Assembly (NCBI RefSeq): GCF_047300855.1
Contig: NZ_CP170197.1
Coordinates: 1,984,001 to 2,048,000, forward strand
DNA length: 64,000 nt
Reading direction: 5' to 3'
DNA from: Sulfuriferula sp047300855
GTDB taxonomy: Bacteria > Pseudomonadota > Gammaproteobacteria > Burkholderiales > Sulfuriferulaceae
This document shows positions 34,326-42,216 of this stretch, piece by piece (the stretch's first letter is position 1; the number at the start of each line of letters is the position of its first letter). The notes under the pieces were generated by a model. The model made no database searches and was not told the DNA's origin. It saw nothing but the letters and a program-made list of their open reading frames with translations. The translations under genes and the position numbers were made by a program.

Positions 34326-35417
34326 TCACGCGCCAACCACCACCTGGGTCTTCCACTGTTTCCCATCGATACCCTGGAATATCGCCTGGTAAGCCCCTGG
34401 TGCAAGTTTTAACGTCCCCTGATGCGGTAGCGAGATCGTGGCGCGCGCGCCCACCACACCGACGAAGCCATACTTCGTCGGTTTGAAAACCGAATATTTA
34501 TATTCGTTTGCAAAACCGGTTTGCGCCAACTCACTCAGCGTCTTTCCGCCCCAGGTTTCCACCGCATGCCCGTGTTCGTCAACGACAGAGACCTGGATGA
34601 CGTATGCGCCCTGTGTGTCAGGGCCAGCGTCCACGTATGCGGACAGCATCAGGTCACCGGACGAGGAAAGTGCCGGCTTGGTCAGTGCAAGGTGATGATA
34701 TTTCGCGTTAGTCCGTGCCGCCAGAGGACTGAACACGGCACCGCGCAGATATCCATAAAAACCCACGGCAAAGACAATGGCGAGAATGCCGAACATCTTT
34801 GCGAAACGCGTGACCGGAATCAGTGGTAGGGGGCCACTGAATAGCCAGGGAAACCAGGAGCGGAGCGCAAGCCCGGGGGATTTTTTCGCCACCCAGTGAT
34901 CCAGCGACCACCAACCGCCGCCCCCGGCAATCATGATGCCCAGGCCCATGGCAAAGCTGTTGGAAGCCATGGTCCATTCGTCGACACAGGTTGAACCCAG
35001 CCATCCGAACATCAGCATCAGCGAAACTGCCAGACCCACACTGATCAGGCCGAATAAGCGCGTCATGAAACCGAATATCAGACCCAGGCCGACCAACAAC
35101 TCGACCAGCGTGAAGACAATGATCGATACATGCAGCAGGGTGGGATGATGCAACAAGGCGCTGAGTGCATCCCCGCTACCAAAAATGGCACCGGGTATCG
35201 CTTCGTTCATTTTGTGCGCCATGTAGCTGCTTGAGCCGGGATCCAGCTTGCCCGTACTATAGATCAGCCGCCTGCTGGCGCCGGCCCAGTAAACCCAGCC
35301 TTGAACCAGTCTCACGCCCAGCATGGCGAGCCCCAGCAGAGTCCAGATGTCAGCATTTCGAGTTGGCGAAGCAGACGCGGTCACAGCGTCCTGGAGTGCT
35401 GGGGATGAAACGGGCAT
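34326..35417 (-). CDS. DoxX/DoxD-DoxA-type (thiosulfate:quinone oxidoreductase-like) membrane protein
   Basis: ATG 35417 follows AGGAG; 363 residues. Residues about 30-230 are the DoxD/DoxX-like part with five to six hydrophobic segments and the motif GWVYWAGASRRLIY; the C-terminal 130 residues are a soluble DoxA-like domain. This fusion is found in thiosulfate:quinone oxidoreductases of sulfur-oxidising bacteria, where thiosulfate is oxidised to tetrathionate. Activity cannot be assured from sequence. A palindrome lies about 70 bases upstream. Confidence 0.8.
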   Translation of the reverse strand: MPVSSPALQDAVTASASPTRNADIWTLLGLAMLGVRLVQGWVYWAGASRRLIYSTGKLDPGSSSYMAHKMNEAIPGAIFGSGDALSALLHHPTLLHVSIIVFTLVELLVGLGLIFGFMTRLFGLISVGLAVSLMLMFGWLGSTCVDEWTMASNSFAMGLGIMIAGGGGWWSLDHWVAKKSPGLALRSWFPWLFSGPLPLIPVTRFAKMFGILAIVFAVGFYGYLRGAVFSPLAARTNAKYHHLALTKPALSSSGDLMLSAYVDAGPDTQGAYVIQVSVVDEHGHAVETWGGKTLSELAQTGFANEYKYSVFKPTKYGFVGVVGARATISLPHQGTLKLAPGAYQAIFQGIDGKQWKTQVVVGA

Positions 35418-35487
35418 TTCGAATCTCCTGGGCGAACAGCTTTCATGGACTATTCGAGTAGTCTGTCCTCCTTTCACGGTATGTGCA

Positions 35488-35501
35488 GTGCGCTATCGCA
35501 C
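35488..35501. promoter_or_regulatory. 14-bp palindrome GTGCG-N4-CGCAC (possible operator, copy 3)
   Basis: GTGCGCTATCGCAC lies 71 bases before the DoxX-like start on the minus strand, a normal distance for an operator. It has the same GTRCG-N4-CGYAC pattern as 359-372 and 27914-27927, and its right flank (ATAGAAT) resembles that of copy 1 (AGACAAT). Confidence 0.4.
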
Positions 35502-35540
35502 ATAGAATCCGGGAAACGACACTGTTCATCCTATAAATCG

Positions 35541-35692
35541 CAATTCAGGCCACAGAGATCCCAGAGGACACGGAGAAGAAACGGCCTTCGACGCGATTTG
35601 CTTTTCTCCCGATAGGTGGGCCGAAAACAGCAATCAAAGCGTGGACTTTTCTCTGTGTTCTCTGTGCCCTCCGTGGCTAACTGAATTTTTCA
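35541..35692. repeat. Dispersed imperfect inverted repeat, copy A
   Basis: The left arm (about 35541-35581: ATTCAGGCCACAGAG, then GAGGACACGGAGAAGAAA) is complementary to the right arm (about 35646-35692: TTTTCTCTGTGTTCTCTG, then CCGTGGC and TGAATTTTTCAG), with a 64-base centre. It is clearly related to copy B at 40134-40245. Elements with arms of the CTCTGTGxxCTCTGTGGC type are widespread intergenic repeats; no transposase is present. Confidence 0.75.
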
Positions 35693-35825
35693 GGTTCACC
35701 GTGTTGTTTGTCCGCACAAATCAGGTTGGCAAACCAGGACGGTCAACGCAAGCCTCACACCGCTTCATGGAGCATTTGAGGTAACCTATGCGCTCCGTCC
35801 GGATCACAAATTTCCTTAACTCACC

Positions 35826-37283
35826 ATGAACGAAGATAGCCACGGGACTGCTCCACACTCGCTTGACCCGGCAGATTGGCAGGCACTCCGCGCCCAGGGA
35901 CATCGCATGCTCGACGACATGCTGGACTACCTGGAGCACATCCGGGAACGCCCGGTATGGCAGCCGATTCCGCAGCCGGTGCGCGACCTGTTCCACGAAA
36001 CGCTTCCCGCGCAACCGGCCGATCTCGCCACGGTGCACGCACACTTCATGCAAGACGTGCTGCCGTTTGCCGTGGGGAACGCGCATCCCGGTTTTATGGG
36101 CTGGGTGCATGGCGGCGGCACGCCGGTGGGCATGCTGGCGGAAATGCTGGCGGCGGGTCTGAACGCCAATCTGGGCGGGCGCGACCAGATGCCCATCGAG
36201 GTGGAACGCCAGGTATTGCAGTGGATGCGCGAGTTATTCGGCTTTCCGGACAGCGCCAGCGGCCTGTTCGTGACCGGCACCTCGATGGCCAACCTGATCG
36301 GCGTGCTGGTGGCGCGCACCGCAGCGCTGGGCACCGCGGTGCGCCAGCAGGGTGTCGCTGCCAGCGGCAAGCGCCTCACTGCTTATACTTCCGCCGGGGC
36401 CCACGGCTGTATCGCGCAGGCGATGGACCTTGCCGGTCTGGGCATGGACGCCCTGCGCATCATCCCGGTGAACGACCAGTACCAGATGGACAGCGCAGCA
36501 CTCGAACGGGCCATCGCAGCGGATCGCAGCGCCGGTTTCACACCGTTTTTCATTGCCGCGAGCGCGGGTACGGTCGATGTCGGCGCCATCGATGGTCTCG
36601 CCGTGCTGGCGGACATCGCTCAGCGCGAGGCGCTGTGGTTTCATGTCGACGGGGCGTACGGGGCGCTGGCCATGCTCGCCCCGGATATTGCACCGCGCCT
36701 GCGCGGCATCGAGCGCGCCGACTCCATCGCCTTCGATTTTCATAAATGGGGGCAGGTGCCCTACGATGCCGGATTCATCCTGGTGCGGAACGGTACCCTG
36801 CACTACGACACCTTCGCCTCACCCGCGGCCTACCTGCGCCGCGAAGCCTGCGGCATGGCGGGCGGATCGCCCTGGCCGTGCGATTTCGGGCCGGATCTGT
36901 CGCGCGGCTTCAGGGCGCTGAAGGCCTGGTTCACCATCAAGGTCTACGGTGCGGAGCAGCTTGGCCAGGTGATTTCCGGCACCTGCGCACTGGCCCAGTA
37001 CATGAAGCAGCGTATCGAAGCCATGCCGATGCTGGAACTGATGGCCCCGGTGGCGCTGAACATCGTCTGTTTCCGCTACCGCAGCGAACATGCCGACACG
37101 GTGAATACGCGGCTTGCTGCTGCATTACAGGAATCCGGCATTGCCGCGCCGTCTACCACCACCCTCAACGGCCATGTCGCGATTCGCGCAGCGATTGTCA
37201 ATCACCGCACCGCTACCCGCGACATCGACGCGCTGCTGCAGGCAAGCCTAGCACTCGGCAAGGAACTTACCCGGACGCCATGA
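35826..37283 (+). CDS. PLP-dependent group II amino acid decarboxylase
   Basis: The 485-residue protein resembles aromatic-amino-acid and related decarboxylases of fold type I. The PLP-binding lysine is in DFHKWGQVPYD, preceded by the cofactor-pyridine Asp in HVDGAYGALA; GAHGCIAQAMD carries the ring-stacking His. Substrate is undetermined: similar proteins act on aromatic acids, diaminobutyrate, glutamate or cysteine-like acids. It is the first of three co-directional genes separated by 12 and 2 bases, so the amine it makes is probably used by the following enzymes. Confidence 0.88.
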   Translation: MNEDSHGTAPHSLDPADWQALRAQGHRMLDDMLDYLEHIRERPVWQPIPQPVRDLFHETLPAQPADLATVHAHFMQDVLPFAVGNAHPGFMGWVHGGGTPVGMLAEMLAAGLNANLGGRDQMPIEVERQVLQWMRELFGFPDSASGLFVTGTSMANLIGVLVARTAALGTAVRQQGVAASGKRLTAYTSAGAHGCIAQAMDLAGLGMDALRIIPVNDQYQMDSAALERAIAADRSAGFTPFFIAASAGTVDVGAIDGLAVLADIAQREALWFHVDGAYGALAMLAPDIAPRLRGIERADSIAFDFHKWGQVPYDAGFILVRNGTLHYDTFASPAAYLRREACGMAGGSPWPCDFGPDLSRGFRALKAWFTIKVYGAEQLGQVISGTCALAQYMKQRIEAMPMLELMAPVALNIVCFRYRSEHADTVNTRLAAALQESGIAAPSTTTLNGHVAIRAAIVNHRTATRDIDALLQASLALGKELTRTP

Positions 37284-37295
37284 CTCAGGAACACA

Positions 37296-38534
37296 ATGAA
37301 TAACGAATCTCCACAATCATCCCCCACGCACGCCGATAACTGCGAACCGCTCATCGGTCTGGCCACTTTAATGCGGATGGCTTTTTCCGGCGCCGATCTG
37401 GGCCCGCTGGGCACGCGTTTGCTGAAGCGCGCGGAAACGCATCCTCACGATGCCAATACCTTGCTGGACCTGTCGACGATCCTGCAGCTCAAGGGCAATC
37501 GCGCCGCCGCGCTCGCCGTACAGTCGCAGGCGCTGGAGATGCAACAGCTGTATCACATGCCGGCAGCGCAGGAGGCGACAGCCATCCGCGTGCTTGCCAT
37601 CATGGGGCCGGGCGATTTGATGGCCAATACGCCGCTGGAATTTCTGGTGGAAGGCTCCGATATCGCACTCGACATGCTGTATGTAGCGCCGCACCTGCCC
37701 TTTCCTGCAGCACTGCCGGAACACGACGTGGCGTTTGTCGCCGTCGGCGAGTCCGATCAGAATCGCCCCTTGCTGCAATATGTTGCCAAGCTGATCCAGG
37801 ACTGGCCGCGTCCGCTGCTGAATACGCCTGACCGCATCGCCGGCGTATCGCGTGACGGCGCCTGCGCGCTGCTGGCCTCGGCGCCAGGGGTCGTCATGCC
37901 AGCCACGGTACGCATCGACCGGCAAACCCTGGAACAAATCGGACGCGGGCAACTGGCGCTGGCCGATATCCTTGAAGACGGCGATTTCCCGATTATTGTG
38001 CGTCCGGTTGATTCGCATGCCGGGCAGGGGCTGGACAAGCTCGATACGCCGGCAGCGATCGACGATTATCTGCAATCGCAACCGATGAACACGTTTTATG
38101 TGTCCCGCTTTGTCGACTACCGCGGGCCGGACGGTTTATTCAGGAAGTCACGCATCGTCCTCATCCATGGTCGCCCGTACGTTTGCCATATGGCGATATC
38201 CGAGCACTGGATGATCCATTACCTGAATGCCGGCATGACCGACAGCGCAGACAAGCGCGCCGAGGAAGCGCGCTTCATGACTCGCTTCGACGACGACTTC
38301 GCAAGCCGGCATGCGGCTGCTTTCCGCGCCATCCATGAGCGCATGGGACTGGACTATCTCGGCATCGACTGCGGGGAAACGCCAACCGGCGAATTGCTGA
38401 TTTTTGAAGTGGACAGCAATATGATTGTTCATGCGATGGATCCAGTCGATCTGTTTCCGTATAAACAGTCACAAATGCATAAAGTGTTCGAAGCCTTTCG
38501 CACGATGCTGATCGATGCAAGCTCCCGGCCCTGA
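37296..38534 (+). CDS. TPR-like/ATP-grasp ligase of unknown specificity
   Basis: The 412-residue protein has a TPR-like helical N-terminus (about 20-90, LLKRAETHPHDANTLLDLS), a middle linking domain (about 100-210), and a C-terminal ATP-grasp fold: FPIIVRPVDSHAGQGL at about 231-246 is the glycine-rich nucleotide loop and LLIFEVDSNMIVHAMDP near 365-382 holds the Mg-binding acidic residues. ATP-grasp enzymes join a carboxylate to an amine or thiol through an acyl phosphate. Placement after an amine-forming decarboxylase suggests amide formation; the substrates are unknown. Confidence 0.75.
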   Translation: MNNESPQSSPTHADNCEPLIGLATLMRMAFSGADLGPLGTRLLKRAETHPHDANTLLDLSTILQLKGNRAAALAVQSQALEMQQLYHMPAAQEATAIRVLAIMGPGDLMANTPLEFLVEGSDIALDMLYVAPHLPFPAALPEHDVAFVAVGESDQNRPLLQYVAKLIQDWPRPLLNTPDRIAGVSRDGACALLASAPGVVMPATVRIDRQTLEQIGRGQLALADILEDGDFPIIVRPVDSHAGQGLDKLDTPAAIDDYLQSQPMNTFYVSRFVDYRGPDGLFRKSRIVLIHGRPYVCHMAISEHWMIHYLNAGMTDSADKRAEEARFMTRFDDDFASRHAAAFRAIHERMGLDYLGIDCGETPTGELLIFEVDSNMIVHAMDPVDLFPYKQSQMHKVFEAFRTMLIDASSRP

Positions 38535-38536
38535 TT

Positions 38537-40102
38537 TTGACAGTGAATAATCGCCATGACCGGCTCCCGCTCCCGTCTACCCAGCAGCTTCTGGTAGAAG
38601 GCGGCGATGCCCGTATCACCCTGGCACCCGGCCATGCTTTAAACAAATACGGTTGCGCACCCCAGCCCGATCCGGGTCTGATGGGGTTTGGATCCGCCAC
38701 GGCATCGACCATCTCCGAGACAGGATTTGACGCAGCAAACGAACTGCGTAGCCGTCTGCTCCGCGCTGCCGATACGCAACCGCCGGCCACTCTCTATGCC
38801 AGCGAACTGAATCGGCTGCGTCAGGAACTGATCCGGTTGTGCGGCGCAACCGATCTGCCCGGTCTCGACATTGTCTTCGCCGCATCGGGTACGGACCTGC
38901 ATTTGATTGCGGCTCAGCTCATCAGCAGCGGCGCCTCTGCATCCACGCTTGCGCTGATGCTGAACCCGGAAGAAACCGGCAGCGGCGTACCGACAGCGCT
39001 GGCTGGCCGCCACTTCAGCGCTCATACTGCATTGGGAGATTCTGTCAGCGCCGGGACGACCATCACCGGCACCGGTGCCATTCAAGTGGTGGCTGTGCCG
39101 ATTCGTCAAACCGACGGCATCCCGCGTCCGGCAACCGCAGTCGATGCAGAGATCGAAGCACTGGTGACCAGTGCGATCGGGCAGGGACGACGCGTGCTGC
39201 TGATCCTCACCGATGTTTCCAAAACCGGTCTGATCGCGCCGAGCGTTGCGTGCATGTCCGCGCTGCAGCGCCGCTGGCCGGATAAGCTTGATATCCTGGT
39301 CGACGCATGCCAGTTCCGCCTCGCACCCGCAACCCTGCGCGCCTATCTGGCGCATGGCTTCATGGTGGCCTTGACCGGCTCGAAATTCCTGACCGGACCG
39401 ACTTTCTCCGGCGCGCTGCTTATCCCGTCAGCAGCCGCACAACGTTTGCGCAGTCGTCCGTTGCCACGTGCCCTGCAGGCTTATTCCGCCGCAGCGGACT
39501 GGCCGGATGGCTGGGATGGCGCCGGCATCCTCGACCGCGGCGCAAGCAATTTCGGATTATTATTGCGCTGGGAAGCCGCCCTGGCGGAATTGCGGGCATT
39601 TCGCGCCATACCGGAAACCGCGGTCAAACGCTTCCTGCTGTCCTTTGCAGAGGCCGTTCAGCATCGGCTGAGCAGCGATCCGTGCTTTGAGCTCATCCCT
39701 GTTCCGCTCATCGATCGCCGCCCCCTGATTGAGGCGACAAGCTGGGATCATATCCCGACGATTTTTCCGTTCCTGCTTCATCGTCCCGCTAGCGCGGCTC
39801 ACAGCGGACCGTTAAACCGGGATGAGACCGCCCTGGTCTATCGGCGCCTGCAAGACAAACTCAGCGACCATCCCGATCTGAATCGCAACGACGCCCTTGC
39901 AGCATTACGCTATCAACTGGGGCAACCCGTCGCATTCGGCCAGCGTAATGGCGTGCCGGTAAGCGCGTTGCGCCTGTGCGCCAGCGCGCGCCTGGTGGTC
40001 GAGGCGACAGCGGGTGGCCAGGACAACGGCGCCGTGGTCATAGAACGGGCGTTGGCAGCACTGGACAAAGCGGCCATGCTGGTGCGCCGCCTGCCTGTTT
40101 AG
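38537..40102 (+). CDS. Class V-fold PLP-dependent enzyme, uncharacterised
   Basis: The 521-residue protein is a fold type I PLP enzyme. FAASGTDLHLIAAQL is the phosphate-binding segment, LDILVDACQF supplies the Asp contacting the cofactor ring, and TGSKFLTGPTFSGAL carries the Schiff-base Lys. The pattern is closest to class V aminotransferases/cysteine desulfurases, but length and N-terminus are unusual. The start is uncertain: TTG 38537 or GTG 38543, without a clear ribosome-binding site, implying coupling to the preceding gene two bases upstream. The reaction is unknown. Confidence 0.7.
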   Translation: MTVNNRHDRLPLPSTQQLLVEGGDARITLAPGHALNKYGCAPQPDPGLMGFGSATASTISETGFDAANELRSRLLRAADTQPPATLYASELNRLRQELIRLCGATDLPGLDIVFAASGTDLHLIAAQLISSGASASTLALMLNPEETGSGVPTALAGRHFSAHTALGDSVSAGTTITGTGAIQVVAVPIRQTDGIPRPATAVDAEIEALVTSAIGQGRRVLLILTDVSKTGLIAPSVACMSALQRRWPDKLDILVDACQFRLAPATLRAYLAHGFMVALTGSKFLTGPTFSGALLIPSAAAQRLRSRPLPRALQAYSAAADWPDGWDGAGILDRGASNFGLLLRWEAALAELRAFRAIPETAVKRFLLSFAEAVQHRLSSDPCFELIPVPLIDRRPLIEATSWDHIPTIFPFLLHRPASAAHSGPLNRDETALVYRRLQDKLSDHPDLNRNDALAALRYQLGQPVAFGQRNGVPVSALRLCASARLVVEATAGGQDNGAVVIERALAALDKAAMLVRRLPV

Positions 40103-40133
40103 GGAAACATCGTTTTACCTTTAAACGGCTGTA

Positions 40134-40245
40134 GCCGCAGAGAGCACAGAGAAAAGTAACGTATTGCTATCATTTCCAGACTCACTCACCCGGCAGCAGA
40201 AAACAATTCTCTTCAAACCCACCTACACTCTGTGCCCTCTGTGGC
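40134..40245. repeat. Dispersed imperfect inverted repeat, copy B
   Basis: The left arm GCCGCAGAGAGCACAGAG (from 40134) pairs with the right arm CTCTGTGCCCTCTGTGGC (40228-40245) with two mismatches. It is the same family as copy A at 35541-35692. The remaining bases to 40406 carry no recognised gene and probably include the promoter of the diguanylate cyclase. Confidence 0.75.
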
Positions 40246-40406
40246 TTCCACTGCTTTTCATAATGTATCCAGGCGAAAAACTGTCAACGCAGGGTTAAAC
40301 CCCGAAATGGCGAAGATTTTAGCCACTAATCCCCTGATTGGCTGAAGTTGAACGCGCCTAATATGTACAGAATCAGCAACCATCCCGCACCCACGCCGTC
40401 GACCCC

Positions 40407-41960
40407 ATGAAAGACTCCTCCGCACCGCCACAGAATGCCCCCGATATTGCCCGGGAAGCCTTCCGTCGTCTGGCGATGCAGCGTACGGCACCGACACCGG
40501 ATGCGTATCGCACTGCCTACAATGAAATCGCCGGCGTCTCCGCAAAACCTGATGCGGAAACCGTCCTCACCGATTTTGCCAAAAATCTGGTGCGCGCGCG
40601 CGGCGAGGCAGCTGAATTCGGCACCCGCCTTAACCGCGCCCTGGAGTCCCGTGATTGGCAGGAATATGGCGAAGGTCTTTCCCTGCTTATTGAAAAACGC
40701 ATCAAGAAGTCTCCCGCGATGGCCAGCGCGCCGGTGTATCTACCCGCTGACGACAATCAACAAGTCCGGCTCCTGCGTGAGTTGCTCACGCGCACCCTGA
40801 CTTTGGGAGTCGCTTCCCTACTCGCCGGCACACCGGAACTGGCTGCCGAATCCGAATCACTGGCCAGTGCAATAAAAGAAGCGCAAACCGAAGAAGCGCT
40901 CAACGATGCCGCCAGCCGTCTGAAGCAATTGTGTTTCCGTATCGAACTGCGCAGCGGCGACGTCGCCGAACAACAGGAATTGCTGCTGCGCCTGTTCCGG
41001 CTCCTGCTCGATAACGTGCGCGATCTGCTGGAAGAAGACAGCTGGATGCGCGGCCAGGTCGATGTGGTGAACAAGCTCATCGCCGGCCCGATCAATCACC
41101 ATGCACTGGAGGACGCCACGCGCAGCCTCAAGGAAGTCATTTATAAACAGGGCACGTTGAAGAGCAGTCTGGCGGAAGCCAAGATCACGGTCAGAAACAT
41201 GGTCACCATTTTCATTGATCGCTTGAATGCGGTCGCCGCCAGCACCGGCGATTACCATGAAAAGATGGACACTTATTCACAAAAAATCGCCCAGGCCGGC
41301 AGCATCAGCGAACTCAATTCAGTATTGGACGATGTCATGCGCGATACGCGCACGGTGCAGACAGACGCTCTGAATTCGCGCGATGAAATGCTTGCGGCGC
41401 GCCAGAAGGCCCTGGATGCCGAGGCAAAAATCCACGAACTGGAATCCCAGCTCGCGCAAATGAGCGAACTGGCGCGCGAAGACCAGTTGACCGGCAGCCT
41501 CAACCGGCGCGGACTGGATGATGTGTTCGAACGCGAGCAGGCGCGCGCCAAACGCCGCAACTCCCCGCTTTGCATCGCATTGCTGGATATGGATGATTTC
41601 AAGCAGCTCAACGACATCCATGGCCATGTCGCGGGCGACGAGGCGTTAATACATGTAGTGAGAATCGTCAAAGAGACGCTGCGCACCATGGATGTCATCG
41701 GCCGCTTTGGCGGCGAGGAGTTCCTGGTCGTGCTGCCAGACACTTCCATCGAGGATGCCATGCAGGTCGTGGCGCGCCTGAAAAAAGAACTCACCAAGCG
41801 CATCTTTATCCACAACAACCAGCGCCTGCTGATCACTTTCAGCGCCGGTGTCGCATTAAGCGCCCCGGATGAAGATCCAAAATCGGTGTTAAAGCGTGCC
41901 GACGCGGCACTCTATCAAGCCAAGAAAGCCGGCAAGAATCGGGCTGTTGCCGCAGATTAG
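40407..41960 (+). CDS. GGDEF diguanylate cyclase with long helical N-terminus
   Basis: The 517-residue soluble protein has about 340 residues of mostly helical sequence, including a coiled-coil stretch (about 310-355), followed by a GGDEF domain (about 355-515). The active site is RFGGEEFLVVLPD, and an RxxD inhibitory site (RTMD) lies five residues before it, so it should make cyclic di-GMP from two GTP and be feedback inhibited. The N-terminal sensor is not recognised. It stands just upstream of fliC, suggesting control of motility. Confidence 0.88.
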   Translation: MKDSSAPPQNAPDIAREAFRRLAMQRTAPTPDAYRTAYNEIAGVSAKPDAETVLTDFAKNLVRARGEAAEFGTRLNRALESRDWQEYGEGLSLLIEKRIKKSPAMASAPVYLPADDNQQVRLLRELLTRTLTLGVASLLAGTPELAAESESLASAIKEAQTEEALNDAASRLKQLCFRIELRSGDVAEQQELLLRLFRLLLDNVRDLLEEDSWMRGQVDVVNKLIAGPINHHALEDATRSLKEVIYKQGTLKSSLAEAKITVRNMVTIFIDRLNAVAASTGDYHEKMDTYSQKIAQAGSISELNSVLDDVMRDTRTVQTDALNSRDEMLAARQKALDAEAKIHELESQLAQMSELAREDQLTGSLNRRGLDDVFEREQARAKRRNSPLCIALLDMDDFKQLNDIHGHVAGDEALIHVVRIVKETLRTMDVIGRFGGEEFLVVLPDTSIEDAMQVVARLKKELTKRIFIHNNQRLLITFSAGVALSAPDEDPKSVLKRADAALYQAKKAGKNRAVAAD

Positions 41961-42000
41961 CCGGGATGACACTACTTATATAATTATATAGCTCTCAGAT

Positions 42001-42113
42001 TAAAGATTTTTTTGATTCCTGCCGAAACGTGGAAAGGCGGTTCAAGTTCGGGCAATGCCGGCGAAATAAATATTTTGTTTTACCCTAAATATTTCGCAGA
42101 CACGTCCCGATAA
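42001..42113 (+). promoter_or_regulatory. Sigma-28-like promoter region of fliC
   Basis: TAAA at 42086-42089 and CCCGATAA at 42106-42113 resemble the flagellar sigma-28 consensus TAAA-N15-GCCGATAA (7 of 8 in the -10), with one extra base of spacing. A second candidate, TAAAGATT at 42001 with GCCGAAAC at 42021, has the same 16-base spacing. The fliC leader would be about 95 bases. A perfect AT palindrome (41977-41990) precedes them. Confidence 0.45.
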
Positions 42114-42216
42114 GTTAAATAACGGCGGTTTGAATGCCTGGCCTTACCAAGGTCAAACCAAAGTTGACGGCACTTGAGCCGGATCCATCAAACCACAGGA
42201 ATTAAGGAGATCTAAC

